In this document: positions 1 through 10,758 of the stretch, piece by piece
Layout: the number at the start of each line of letters is the position of its first letter
How positions within the stretch are numbered: position 1 is the stretch's first letter
Assembly: GCF_004027225.2 (NCBI RefSeq)
Contig: NC_044289.2
Coordinates: 9,527,761 to 9,591,760, forward strand
DNA length: 64,000 nucleotides
Source of the DNA: Strigops habroptila
Taxonomy: Eukaryota > Chordata > Aves > Psittaciformes > Psittacidae
Direction of reading: 5' to 3'
Position numbers and translations under genes: made by a program
The notes under the pieces: generated by a model
Told to the model about the DNA's origin: nothing
The model's database searches: none
What the model saw: only the letters and a program-made list of their open reading frames with translations

Positions 1-456
1 TTCCTCTTATATGGAATATCAGGGCATATCGGCAGATAAAGATGACTAGAATGATGTACTGTTTTTTGTAAGCATTTTTACCTGCAGTTTATAGTATCTT
101 GCTGAAAACACCAGAGGGGAAAATTAAATGTTTGCCTGTTTCTTGAAATTGTATTTTATTAACTTATGTTTGCTACTGTGCTTAATTAACTTCAAATGTC
201 TGCCATTTTTCACAGAAGAAAGGAGGAGGATGTCACCTAGCTGCAATAGGAATAGAGAGTAGTCACCTCCAGAGAATGTGCTGAAACCCAGCATTAAAAT
301 CATGTGCAAGTTAAATGTATGAACAGCATACCCGCATTTGACTTGAACAGGAATAATTATAAACATGTACTTAACTTCAAGAGTCTCTAATTCATTGTTT
401 CAAAGGGATTTAAGACTAGACTTCATTGCAATTCTTGCACCAAGACTTTTTATTAC
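1..456. other. RNF114 intron, no exon found
   Basis: AT-rich sequence beyond the donor of RNF114 exon 4. I searched the minus strand for the next conserved block (CPIC...PWGDPNYRS...) and did not find it, so the remaining exons are off the left edge. Confidence 0.7.
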
Positions 457-571
457 CACTTGTTTTGCATCCATGCTGTGCAATGTTTTGCAGTGCTCAA
501 CTAGTCCTTCTTGATCAAAGTTTTTCTCGCTGCAATACGGGCAAGGAAAGGTAAAGCGATTTGGGAAGTTC
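457..571 (-). CDS. RNF114: RNF114 coding exon 4
   Basis: The acceptor ACCAG ends at 572 and the donor GTAATA begins at 456. The exon encodes residues 131-169, with a C2H2 finger (C141, C144, H157, H162) around FPCPYC and [10 protein letters not shown]. The reading frame is open to V169 and continues in an exon left of the window. Confidence 0.93.
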
Positions 572-3296
572 CTGGTTGGGGGAGAAAAAGAGGTTATTTA
601 TCACTGTAAGTAAGTTAAAAGTAAGAACTTTAGGATTCAATACTCAAAAATCACCAGCTCTTAAGAATATGAATTATTTAAAGCAATAACCTTATTCTAT
701 ACAATTAATCCAAGCTAATTTTAACAGTCTGTAAATTCCTAACAATAGTTTAAGGAACTCTTAATATCATCCAGATTTACATAGAATGATAGTTTTCTAC
801 AAATGTTGCCATTTATCACCCTTTTTTTAAATGCACAGGGTACCACCCAATATGCTACAACGCAGATGAGTGCCCTACAGTTCATTCCAACTTCCCTTCA
901 TTGTAAGTTACTATAATTAAGAGACAGAAAGATAAAGGTTTTATTTAAAAAATAGCTACTTTTACTGAGTGCCCTGATCTTAAAGATGTTTTGTGCACAG
1001 ACCACAGCAAAAAGCAGAATAGCTTGCCTGTGCACAGTCAGTTGCAGGATTAAGGCTTAGTTTTTCACTATGGGAAAGGATTAAAATGATTAATGCCCAA
1101 ACTGAGCAAAGAGGTGAGGTCTGCTTTTACTTCTTTGACAAAAAATTACAAGTATTTCCAGAGAAGAGCTACTTACCTGGTGTTGTGAAGTGGTTCTTTT
1201 GTTACAGCTTTCACACCTTCCATGATGTAATTCTGGTACTTTGAACAAGAAGCTGCATGGCTGCGCATCTTTGAGAGGTACATCTGTGCAGGCAACAGTT
1301 GCAGAGCAAGGTTAATTGAAACTACTTGCAGTTACTGCTACAGTTTTAAGTAGTAACACGTAAAACAAAGCAGCTTTCTGCAGACAGTGTTGAAGCAGGA
1401 AAACCCGAACACTTCAGCTGGCCAGGCGGAAAGCTTTGAGATTACAGATTAGTTAATCTGTAACTCTGCGGCCTGTAACATCTGACAAAAACAATGCTGT
1501 TCAGGACAGCAGTTTTCTTAACCTCTAGTATAGTGTTGTCTTGTCTGGGCTTAAACCACGACAAGCGTATATATACATAAAAATTGCTTCATCTAAAGCA
1601 AGTTTACCTGGTCTATGACAGTATATGGAAAATAATTTGGCTTTAAGTACAGATCTTGGTGTAGATTGATTGCTATTCGTTCAATCCCATTAACAAAAAT
1701 TAATTAAGGCACTACAGTTTTCTATCAGCTGGGATGAAGACGCTACCCAGAAACAGAGTGAAATTAACTGAACTCTTACCCTCACCTTAGTGTGCCTAAT
1801 TATCTTCTTGTTGTTTTGCCATCTGCTAAGATATTTTCTTATATACTCAATTAACACTAAGAAGCCCAAGCTTACAAAGAGAAAGGAACTATCAGGAAGG
1901 ATGCTGTACAGGGATTCAACATGCAGGATGCTAACAACCAACCATATGGAATACACAAACCATATAAGACAACTTTGACTCATAACCATTTCAAACAAAG
2001 CAAATAAGTTTATGTTTAAGAGCCAAAGAGATCACTACCTAAACCCCACGTCCACTGTTTAATTACAATGTCCATCCCACAGAGACATGCTCACAGAAGC
2101 AACTTCTGAACCAGTATTTTACTCTTATTTTAAAACCACTACCTTTCATCTGGAATTCACTTCCCGAAGAGGTCAACGATAAAAAAACATGGAAAGAAAG
2201 TCAACATTTGGGTGCTGCCTATATAAAATATCTCTAGCACTTATCAGAACAAGCATTTCAACCTGATTCTGCAGAAAGCTGAAGAGCAAGCACTTTATTT
2301 CCCTCTAAGCAGCACGGCTGAGCAGGCACACCTCATGCACTTTATTTCCAAATACTTTCATACTTTTTTATTGCAGCCATTGCAAGTGGTTTCTGTCGTT
2401 TCAATTTGCTTTTCCAAGTCCAGAGCTCTGCTCCCAGGCGACAGGGTACTGCGGCACACACCACACACGGGCTTTTTTGGCTTAAGACACTCCTGCAGGC
2501 ACGGAGTGCAGAAGCTGGGGTGGGAGAAGAAGAGCAGGTGGTGAGAACAGCCCTCCTGGACACCCAGCATAAGCATCCTGAGCCCTTCCATGCCTTCTGT
2601 GCTAAGTGATAATGGAATCTCAAGAACCTACGCCTAATAAACCAGCAGCCCGGTGACATTTGTGCGTGCAGAGAGGAGGAGGGTTCTAGGTCATAATGCT
2701 CAAATTTTGGACAATGCTCTTTCCGCTCCCCCCTTTTCCACATCTTTCCGAAGGGAACTGTAAGTGAAAGACTATTAGCCTTCTTCCTCCCTTTCATGCA
2801 AGCTCCAGGCCACTCATAAGACGCTGCTGAGAAGCAAAGCGACCAGCACAGCCCCCTTCTCCTCAGCCAGCGCCGCTTCACCCCATTGCCCCCGCCGGGA
2901 TCCTGCCCCCGCCGGGATCCAGCCCCCGCCGGGATCCAGCCCCCGCCGCGCAGGCAGCGGCCTTGCCCACCCTGCTCCCGAGGGAGCGACACGGAGCGTT
3001 GGGAGCAACCGATCCGCGGCTCTCCCCGGAGGCCCCGCAGCCCTGACCCGAGGGGTGCAGCTGCGGGCGCGGCTCCCGCTCCCCTCTTGCCGAGAGGGCC
3101 CCAAACCACCTCAGCACCCCCCCCCCCCCCCGCTCCTCGAACCCCGCCGGTCAGCCGCTCACACGTGTCCGCAGGGCACGCGCACCGGGCTCTCGTACAC
3201 CTCCAGGCACACGGGGCAGGTGAAGCGGGACAGCGGATCGTGCCGCTCCGGGGAGCGCGATGAGGACGCACCGGCACCGCCGGCGGCCACCGCCAT
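457..3296 (-). CDS. RNF114: RNF114, RING-type E3 ubiquitin ligase (first four coding exons; 3' end outside window)
   Basis: Four coding exons on the minus strand join in frame: 3163-3296, 2364-2514, 1177-1283 and 457-571. They give the first 169 residues of a family usually about 228 long. A C3HC4 RING is complete: C27, C30, C42, H44, C47, C50, C62, C65. A C2HC zinc finger follows (C89, C92, H104, C108), then a C2H2 finger (C141, C144, H157, H162). This order is that of RNF114 (ZNF313), an E3 ligase of NF-kB, RIG-I and cell-cycle control. The C-terminal ubiquitin-interacting part must lie left of position 1; I found no further exon in 1-456. The ATG at 3296 is the first in frame and has a good context (GAAG before, GCG after). 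SPATA2 lies head to head, as in mammals. Confidence 0.95.
572..1176 (-). other. RNF114 intron 3
   Basis: Bounded by donor GTAAGT and acceptor ACCAG. No coding, RNA or repeat feature recognised. Confidence 0.85.
1177..1283 (-). CDS. RNF114: RNF114 coding exon 3
   Basis: The acceptor GCACAG ends at 1284 and the donor GTAAGT begins at 1176. The exon encodes residues 96-130, including H104 and C108 of the C2HC finger and the family block [13 protein letters not shown]. Confidence 0.93.
1284..2363 (-). other. RNF114 intron 2
   Basis: Bounded by donor GTATGA and acceptor GCACAG. The open frames inside it on both strands match no family I know. Nothing else seen. Confidence 0.85.
2364..2514 (-). 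CDS. RNF114: RNF114 coding exon 2
   Basis: The acceptor CCCCAG ends at 2515 and the donor GTATGA begins at 2363. The exon adds 51 codons in frame, completes the RING (C47, C50, C62, C65) and starts the C2HC finger (C89, C92). The stretch [16 protein letters not shown] is the strongest family match. Confidence 0.95.
2887..2948. repeat. GC-rich minisatellite, 17-bp unit, about 3.6 copies
   Basis: The unit TGCCCCCGCCGGGATCC repeats with T/A variation at its first base, starting near 2887, 2904, 2921 and 2938. It lies in RNF114 intron 1 within the CpG island. Confidence 0.9.
3117..3131. repeat. C15 homopolymer
   Basis: Fifteen consecutive C on the plus strand in RNF114 intron 1, about 30 bases from the exon 1 donor. 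Prone to sequencing error and length variation. Confidence 0.9.
3163..3296 (-). CDS. RNF114: RNF114 coding exon 1
   Basis: Encodes residues 1-44 and two bases of V45. It carries the first six-residue block of the RING: C27-x2-C30 and the C42-x-H44 pair in VPCGHV. The donor GTGAGC follows at 3162. The N-terminal 20 residues are Ala/Gly/Ser-rich and poorly conserved. Confidence 0.95.
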
Positions 3297-3300
3297 CTTC

Positions 3301-3319
3301 CCGCCGCCGCCGCCGCCGC
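3301..3319 (-). repeat. CGG trinucleotide repeat in RNF114 5' UTR
   Basis: About six CGG units (CCG on the plus strand) begin four bases upstream of the RNF114 ATG. Confidence 0.85.
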
Positions 3320-3900
3320 GCCCGGCACCCGCGGAGCAGCCCGTGCGCAGGCGCCGCACCGCCCACCGAGAGGGGGTGTGCGTGACGCCCCGCGTCGGAA
3401 GCGGTCTCACGGCAGGAGGCGGTGCTCGCCCTCCGCTTCCGGGGCGCCGCTGCGAGTTGCCCGCTCCCGCCGGCAGCTCCGGAGCCGGCGCCGGGAGGGC
3501 CGAGCCGAGGGGCGGGCGCGTCCTGCCGCGGGGCCGCCGCAGTGCTCCGCGGGGCCTGCGGCCTCTGCTGCTGAGCGTGTGAGGGGTACGCGGCCCCGCA
3601 TCCGGGTCACCGGACGCTTCCGGCCGAGCGGCGGCGGGTCCCGGTTGCGGCGCGGAGCGGTGAGGGACGGGCCTGGCCCGCGGGCTCCGAGCGGGCGGCG
3701 CGGCGGGGGTGCGGGCGGTGGGCGCTGCGGGCCCGTCACCGGCGAGAGGCGGGAGGGAGCCCCTGTGGGGCGGGCCCGGTGTGCAGCGGAGGCCGCTCAC
3801 GCCGCGGGGGTGACGGCAGTGGCCGCGGCCGTGCCCGCCGCTCCCCGCACCGAGCGGGCTGGGTGTCGCTGCAACAAGTGTGTCCCCCGCAAGCGGGAGC

Positions 3901-6498
3901 GAAACGGCTCCAGCGCGGTGCGTTCCTCCCGCCCCCTTGTACCGCGGGCTGGCATTCCTCAGCGGTGCGGTGTGCTCCGGTGCTGTTCAACAGCGTTTGT
4001 GTTCGGGGTGCGTTTGTTTTCAAGCAAGTTGGCGTTCCTGGTTCCCTTTACCGTGGGTTAGGAGAATGCTGAGCGTGTCCCGTGCTTTTCCCCATGTGCC
4101 ATAAGGATATTTGTGTGACCGTGTCCTGCCAAGCAGCCCAGGGTGGGCAGAGTGGTTGGATCCCTCAGCTGAGGTTTTGACCCAGGAAATGGATAGAAAT
4201 GTTTTCTCATCTCACCCGCAGAAACTAGACTCTGGTCAGAACTTATTTTTCGTGCATCTCCCTGAAATCTTGAAGTTTTCAGTCAATAATTTGCAGCAGA
4301 ACGGCCCTGTTGCCTTCTCTGTTGCATCAGCTAGTGTGCTTCTTAAAACTATATTTATCTTTGCCTGCTCACATATTGAGGGCTTTACCAAGCCTTGTAA
4401 CCATGGTTGTTCGCTGCTCGGAGCCTGCCTGGTGCTGGGTGGGCTGCCTGGCATGGGGATGTTTGGCTCTGGAAGCTCTGTGTGCAGGGAGCAGGGCTGT
4501 GAAGGGTCGCTGGGGTGTTTGCTCTGTCGTGTTTTGCTTTTTGGCTCTGTCAACTCTGACTTGCATACAAACAGTGAGTCAAAATGAGAGCTGGCGGTGG
4601 CTTTGAGTGTCACAGTCTGCAGGGCCTCAGTGGAGGACTTCCCTTTTGTGTGGGGACTTTCCCAATTCTGACATTTCATCCATGTAACCAAGCGCTTTTG
4701 TTTAGTAGTTATTAACAGGGGAGGTGGAAGAATTGTAATACTTAATCCAGCTCCTTGTCAGCTTGACTTGATCAGTCTTGTTCTGGGGGTGTATTACTGA
4801 TGCGCAGACAAAGATCCTTCTCTGAAATTCTTTTGTGGAGCACTTCTTGCTGAGGAACAGGCATTCCATTGTCTTTGTCCGCAGACTTCATCTTGCACAA
4901 CTTAAGGAGGAAAGATCTCTGGGAGGGAGAAGGGTTTACTCCTGTCCCTTATGCTCAAATGTTAATTTAGAACTCCACATTTCCTGTGATTCACAGCTTG
5001 TCTCTTGACAGCAGTGCAGTTTTCTGTGGAAAAAACGAGAGCAGAGTGCCTTTGAGCAGAAACTGAACTGCTAGTTAACTTTTCCCACATGGTGTTGTCA
5101 TTAAGTGCAGCCTTTCATCAAGTAATAGTAACTGCTAGGCTGTTGGGGGTTTATTTTTGTTTGTTTTCCTGGCCTCTTGGTTGTTGGTTTCTGTTGGGTT
5201 TTTTCCCCCCATTAGTGTTATGGCTCCTTTTATTCAGTTAATTTTGCTCTTAACAGTGATTTTCATTTTAACAGGAGTGTGTGGGGGCATTGATCAGCAT
5301 TCTAGCAGCTGCAATTAATATTGGGTGGAAAGTCTTTCCTGAAGTGCTGTTTCAGACTGACTACAACTGAAACAGTGCATTGATTTCTCCTGCCTCCCGT
5401 CCCCGTGGTTCACAGCTGGGAAGTCTGTAAGGGCTGGATTGTGGTTTTATTTAAAAAGCAAAGGCTGTGGTCTGCTTTTTTGATCACAAGTTGCTCAGGC
5501 AGTCGAGATGGAGTACGTTGGCTTGTTCATTACCTTGGGTTTGGTGGTTTTAGGAACCTTCTTTTGCCACCAGCTTTTGCTGTGCAGTATGTGACCTCAG
5601 TGAGGTGAAAATGTAGATGAGTATATACATTAATGCAACTATCCCTGCAAACAAAAGCATACATGATGTAAAAACTGGAACGGCTTTGCTCTGGTCTAAT
5701 AAAGCAGCTATAAATGGCAAGTATAGCTCTTTCTTGCTGAAAAGATTACAGTCGTCTTTGCACTGCCAGTATTGAGCTGAAACTTTGGCTGTCGCTTGCG
5801 GCAATCAGGGAGTGTGTTCTCTGTAGGATGGCTGCAGAGCATTCCCAGAGCAGGGATGGCCTGGGTGTGCCGTCAGGTGGAATGTGAGTGGCAGGAAGTG
5901 TTAGAAAGGCAAAATAAATAAATCTGCTCAAGTCTAGGGGCACTAGAGGAAACAAAACGTAGATGTTTTCTTAAGTTGAGCAAAAGAAACTTCTTTAGGG
6001 GATTTTTTAAATCTCTGTATCACTCTGCAGGGCAAAAAAACCCCCAGTCAGTGACTGATTATTTAAGGTGTTTGAACTGAAAGGGCAAAATAATATGCAG
6101 AGGAGAGACCCTAAAAACTCCTGTTTCTCCCTAAAAACTCCTGTTTCTCCTTTCAGTTTTTTTGGTTTGAGTTACTTTTGCCTTAGTTCCCTGAGCCAAG
6201 GAGCCCTCAGTCCTGGCTTTATTGCAAAACTCTCAGGGCTTTGCTCAATGTAGGTTTGTTGTACTGCTTTAGCTGGATAACTGGAAGAGGAGTAGAGAAT
6301 GACAGCGAAAAGCAGAACAACAGCATTTCTGTAGACTCCTGCACTTCTTATTTCTTGTGCAGAAACTTAAAGAGGTTGTTCTGGGAGCTGCTGCTCTGTG
6401 AACCATTTTATGGAATCCTGTGAAGCAGATGGGTGCTGTGGACATCTGGGGTTTATGCAACTGTGTTGATTTGTCTTTGTTTTCAATCTTTATTCCAG
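3901..6498 (+). other. Likely SPATA2 first intron; no gene seen
   Basis: Lies between the shared promoter and the acceptor TTATTCCAG ending at 6498. The open frames here are short or GC-driven. It contains one 20-bp duplication (6111-6150). Intron status depends on the inferred noncoding first exon. Confidence 0.6.
6111..6150. repeat. Perfect 20-bp tandem duplication
   Basis: CTAAAAACTCCTGTTTCTCC occurs twice without a gap (6111-6130, 6131-6150), about 350 bases upstream of the SPATA2 coding exon acceptor. Confidence 0.95.
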
Positions 6499-6606
6499 AA
6501 GAGTTGCCATTACTGAAGATTCTTAATGCCAGATAATCAACCTACTGCCGAATAACCATGAAAGAGACGAGGTAGCTGCCCAAGCGTGAGATAAAAACTG
6601 ATTTCA

Positions 6607-6924
6607 ATGGATTCAAAATACAAAGACGATTTATTTAGGAAGTATGTACAGTTCCATGAATGCAAACTGAGTGCCTCTGACAACAAGCAGCGTCCTATTA
6701 ATGATGAATATTTGCGAGTGGCAGCCGCAGCCTTTCTTTGCCTTCCCAAAATTGATCCCTTTTATAGATTCCGGTTGATAAAGTTCTACGAGATGGCTGA
6801 AAACTCACTGAGATCTGTGAAATCCTCAAGTTTACATTCTCTACATAATGCATTCAGCATGCTCGAGACAGTTGGAATTAATCTCTTTCTTTACCCCTGG
6901 AAAAAGGAGTTCAAAAATATTAAG
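6607..6924 (+). CDS. SPATA2: SPATA2 coding exon 1
   Basis: The exon itself begins at 6499 after a pyrimidine-rich acceptor, with 108 bases of 5' UTR. The ATG at 6607 opens 106 codons ending in FKNIK, followed by donor GTAAGG at 6925. Confidence 0.96.
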
Positions 6925-9875
6925 GTAAGGCATTTGATGTGTGGCCATAGTGAGAACATGATTTGTGTTGCTTTCTTTTAACACACTTCATGTATTTCTT
7001 TTAAAGTCTTTTTTTCCCCCACCTATTAGCATGATGTATATGTTTGTCTCTATACAGTTGGTAAACAGAAGCCATAGGAAAATTGCAATGTAAAGTGTTG
7101 TGCTGGCAAGAATATCCCGAGAGCAGAAGTACAAGTACTATTTGCATTTATAATGTAACCATAGAATAGAGAAAGAGTTTATTTAAGGTTTTTGGTCAGC
7201 CTAGCCTGTTACAATATCTTAATTTCTACTTTGAAACGCTTTCACTAGGGTGAGTGGTCAAGTTGTGTTTAAGCTCACTCAAAGTTTGATTTTTGTCTTG
7301 GAACAGCTATTAATGGAGCACAAGTACTAAAAACCATTGCATGCTTTCAAGCGGATGCTTTGCTGGGGTTTCCACAAGTTATATGATGGTGGTAAAGGAA
7401 TTTCTCTAACAAGCATTGTTTCCAGAGTATCTTTTATCTGCTTGTCAGCTCTCAATTCATGAAGCTTTGATTTTAATGTACTTTCAAATTATTTATCTAT
7501 GCCAGGATCTCAGAGGGAAAAGTAGGAACTTGTACATTGCTCGGCTTGGGTGCTGGAAGTCAGATAGTGAGTTTTCAGCTGTTGATTTTTCTCTTTTACC
7601 TTTTCCTATATGCTTATTCAAAACTGCCACAGCATTTCAGTAATGAATGCTGCAGGTGACTTACAAGAACAGTTTTGATGCTTGAAAGCTGGATGAAAAC
7701 ACTGCTGGTACAGATGTCTGAAGTAATTTGTGGGTTGTGTGCTCTGTTTGTTTTTCTTAAAGATGCTGTTTCACTATTTAGCAAAGAATTTCAACATTAG
7801 TTCCCTAAAGGGAAACTATCTTTGTTCAAGTTCTCTATATAAATCTTTTTCATCTTATGCTTAAGTTCTGGCCTTTGAAATGTTGGTTGATCCATCGAGG
7901 ATAGCTCTTGATGCACTGCCAGTACTGACTTTGGTTGTGCAGTGTGGATCCAGTAGCTGTTCTATACAAAGATAGGATGGGCAGGCTGCTCTTGCCTCCA
8001 AGCTAAACCAGTTTGAATTGTGTTAAGAACATACCTCAGATATGCCAGATGCTAAGGATTTTTCAACTGCACAGACTCATTTTTGGGGGTTTTTGGGCAT
8101 TTTTAGTGTTTGACCTAATACAAAATTAAATGAAACAGGCATTTGAAACTGCAAAGTAATAGTACAGTGTATTTAAAACTGAATCGAAGAGGACTTTGAT
8201 ACTCCCACAGTGACTTAGCGTTCCTGTTACCTCTAGCTAGCCCCTGTCCAGGGACAATACATGAAATCTCTGATTTTTACCTTTCATGGTAGGCTTGCTT
8301 GTAAATGCAAACATATCTGGTATGCGTAAAAGTTAACGCCAGTGCATAGCACAGTGATTTAAATCAACAGGGAGGACATTATGCTAATCAGGATTTCAAT
8401 TTGAATGGAAACTCTCCTACTTTGAATTTGGCTCATGCAGAATTTCCATCTGCTGAGCAGGAGGGATGCAGAAATGGAGTTCATCTTGCCATGGGAGTTG
8501 CATGTGTTCACTGTGGTTATTATTCTATTTAATTATATGGTATCTGTCACTGAATTATCTGAACATCTAGTCCACCACTGAATTTGTAACCTAGTTTTCC
8601 TTTTATTTCCCCCCAACCCCTTAGACCTACACTGGACCCTTTGTTTATTATGTAAAGTCTGCTCTAACTGAAGATGATGTAAGGCAAATTTTGAACTACA
8701 TGGGCTATGTTCAAGAACTGGGAACAATGTATAAGCTCAAAGAGCAGGTTGATGCCATTCAAGTGAAAATGGTTTCATTTGAACTCTTTTTGGCCAAAGT
8801 GGAATGTGAGCAGCTTGTTGAAATTCACTTGCAAGTGAAGGATAAAGGTTATTCGGAGGTTGATGTCATAAATGAACGAAAAAATAGCACAGAAGATATT
8901 AGAGGCTGCTCAGAAGCCATGAAACGGCGTGTAGAGTGCAAAGAGAACTTGAACACTTCCATGGCACGAATGGTACTCCAGAAATCAGCAAGTGAACGGG
9001 CTTCTAAAGATTATTTCAAGCCAAAGGTGAGCAAGCCTTCTAAATCAGTGGACACATATGATAATTATTGGGAAAGTAAGAAACCACCTTTGATGAGCTC
9101 ACTGAGTCTGAGGAAAGAACCATTTTTAGTTGATGCAGAAGATGACATTAAAGATGAGATTATCCGTCCATCACCCTCTCTTCTGACAGTGTCAAGCTCC
9201 CCACACGGGTGTTCAGATGAATTCTTGCCAACTTCATCTCATCACAATGGCATGCTAAGAACAAATGTCCCTTACAGCTCCTATTTTTCTGCTCAAGAGG
9301 ACTTAGATTTATATACTGATTCCGATTCTAGAAGTATGTTAAACTTTAAAAGACAAGAAGCTATTAAGCCTGATGTATGGCTGTTAAAAAATGATGCCAA
9401 CCCTGTTTACCACAAACGCACCCACCTAGCCAAAGAGACAGCTTCCCTCAAGTGCCAAAACTGTGGCGTACCTTGTGGCACTTCTGTTTGCCAAAAGTGT
9501 GACAATCTGTACAACTCTAGGCAGGAATACCCAGCAGTGAAACAGAGCGCCTATTCAATCAAACCGCTTCCGAATGATGGCTTGCCTCCTGCGTCTTTAA
9601 GGGAGAAATCTCAGTACACATCACAGACTCAGAGTCAAGAGAGAGCTGCTCAGTTCAGTTCAAAATCCAAATCTTCAGGCACCTCGCGCTGCGGCTTTTG
9701 TAACCGGTCCGGAGCTGCAAACACTTGCACGTTTTGCTCAAAGGTCTCATGTGACACTTGCCTCAATGCTTACTATTATGATCCCTGCTGTAGAAAAAGC
9801 GAGCTTCACAGATTCATGCCTAACAATCAGTTAAACTATAAATCGTCCCAGCTGTCCCATGTAGTTTATAGATAG
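6607..9875 (+). CDS. SPATA2: SPATA2, adaptor linking CYLD to the LUBAC ubiquitin ligase (complete, two coding exons)
   Basis: Coding exons 6607-6924 and 8625-9875 join in phase 0 to give 522 residues, close to the usual 520. The N-terminal half (about 5-215) is the PUB-type domain that binds the CYLD deubiquitinase, with the diagnostic FLYPWKKEF and [12 protein letters not shown] on either side of the intron. The PUB-interacting motif that docks on HOIP is DLDLYTDS at 332-339, with Y336. Cysteine pairs occur at 383-400 (CQNC...CQKC). A zinc-binding cluster starts at C462 (CGFCNR...) and runs to the C-terminus, ending in SHVVYR. The protein recruits CYLD to TNF-receptor complexes and regulates cell death. 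An in-frame stop at 6592 fixes the start at 6607. Confidence 0.97.
6925..8624 (+). other. SPATA2 intron between coding exons
   Basis: 1,700-base intron bounded by GTAAGG and CCCTTAG. No gene or recognisable repeat. Confidence 0.9.
8625..9875 (+). CDS. SPATA2: SPATA2 coding exon 2 (terminal)
   Basis: Begins ACC TAC ACT GGA after the acceptor CCCCTTAG and runs 416 codons to TAG at 9873. It holds the second half of the PUB domain, the HOIP-binding motif and both cysteine clusters. Confidence 0.97.
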   Translation, partial: TYTGPFVYYVKSALTEDDVRQILNYMGYVQELGTMYKLKEQVDAIQVKMVSFELFLAKVECEQLVEIHLQVKDKGYSEVDVINERKNSTEDIRGCSEAMKRRVECKENLNTSMARMVLQKSASERASKDYFKPKVSKPSKSVDTYDNYWESKKPPLMSSLSLRKEPFLVDAEDDIKDEIIRPSPSLLTVSSSPHGCSDEFLPTSSHHNGMLRTNVPYSSYFSAQEDLDLYTDSDSRSMLNFKRQEAIKPDVWLLKNDANPVYHKRTHLAKETASLKCQNCGVPCGTSVCQKCDNLYNSRQEYPAVKQSAYSIKPLPNDGLPPASLREKSQYTSQTQSQERAAQFSSKSKSSGTSRCGFCNRSGAANTCTFCSKVSCDTCLNAYYYDPCCRKSELHRFMPNNQLNYKSSQLSHVVYR

Positions 9876-10752
9876 ACTTAATTAGTCTGTTTTGGAGGGG
9901 AAGGAAAGGGGGAGGGGAAAGGGCTATCTTAACTAATGTTCTGACTCCACTGATAAGAAAATAACACTGACCTCTTACCAAAAGAACGCATCCAAATGTT
10001 TGGAACCATGGTTCAGTGATCAGGTGCCAGTTCTTGATTTTTGTGGCTTCACAAATGCTGCAGATGCATTCGATTTCATGCTGCTATAATTTAGGTAACT
10101 CCTGAATGATCATTACCTTTCAGTTTAAAGGGGGAGAAGAGCACATTTTAATTTTTTTTTTTCTTTAAAACTTGGCAGCTGTTGTATGTCAGAAAAGTGA
10201 CATCTCACCTTTCTCTTACATTGCAGTCATCTCCTTGCCCAAATAAAACCATGCAAGGCTTGAAAAGAAGGTCTGAAAATTTAAGGTTCTCCTTTTCTAT
10301 GAGTGATGAAACTACTGCCGGTTTTTGGTTAAAGTATGACTCCCAAATGTTCAAGAGAGATGTGAATGGCTTGTTTTGCCAACAAGGACTACTTTTTTTT
10401 TTTTTTTGAAGTGTGTCTGCATTTCTTAATCTCCAAAATGCAAACACCAACAGCATCTCTTCCTTTTGTCTTTACGTTTCTTCCTTCTCCCCTTATCTCC
10501 CTGTTGTTTATCTCAAGGTTATAGAATCTGAATCTGGACAATTTGTGCTTTATTTTCTGGTGTTGCCAATTTCATCCTACTGGGTTTTACCGTCCGGTAG
10601 TTCAAAAAGGTGAACCTGTAGTTATGTTACTTAAGTTATGCCCGGAGTGTTGTCCTTCCAGATGAGTACTGATTTTAATTTACCTTCTGTTGCACATGTA
10701 TTAAGTACTGTTCTTTGTACTGTAAATAGGTATTTGGAAACAGTTTATTTTT

Positions 10753-10758
10753 AATAAA
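10753..10758 (+). terminator. Candidate SPATA2 poly(A) signal
   Basis: AATAAA in AT-rich context about 880 bases after the stop codon. Other candidates lie at 10242-10247 and 12419-12424. Confidence 0.5.

Larger units (their letters stand above)
2515..3162 (-). other. RNF114 intron 1, largely CpG island
   Basis: Bounded by donor GTGAGC and acceptor CCCCAG. The half nearest exon 1 is CpG-rich and holds a 17-bp minisatellite (2887-2948) and a run of 15 C (3117-3131). Confidence 0.85.
2880..3900. promoter_or_regulatory. CpG-island bidirectional promoter of RNF114 and SPATA2
   Basis: About 1 kb of dense CpG between two divergent genes, with no TATA box seen. ETS-type GGAA cores flanked by C/G occur at 3396-3404, near 3435 and near 3615. 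An NRF1-like TGCGCAGGCGCC sits at 3344-3355 and a TGACG half-site near 3383. RNF114 transcription must start a little above 3296. A SPATA2 first exon is likely on the plus strand near 3400-3660. GTGAGG at 3660 is one candidate donor, but I cannot fix the transcript start. Confidence 0.75.

Noticed and set aside
2342-3328. 328-codon open frame on the minus strand
   Set aside because: It reads across RNF114 intron 1 by chance in CpG-rich sequence. Only the final part matches RNF114, in the frame already explained by exon 2.
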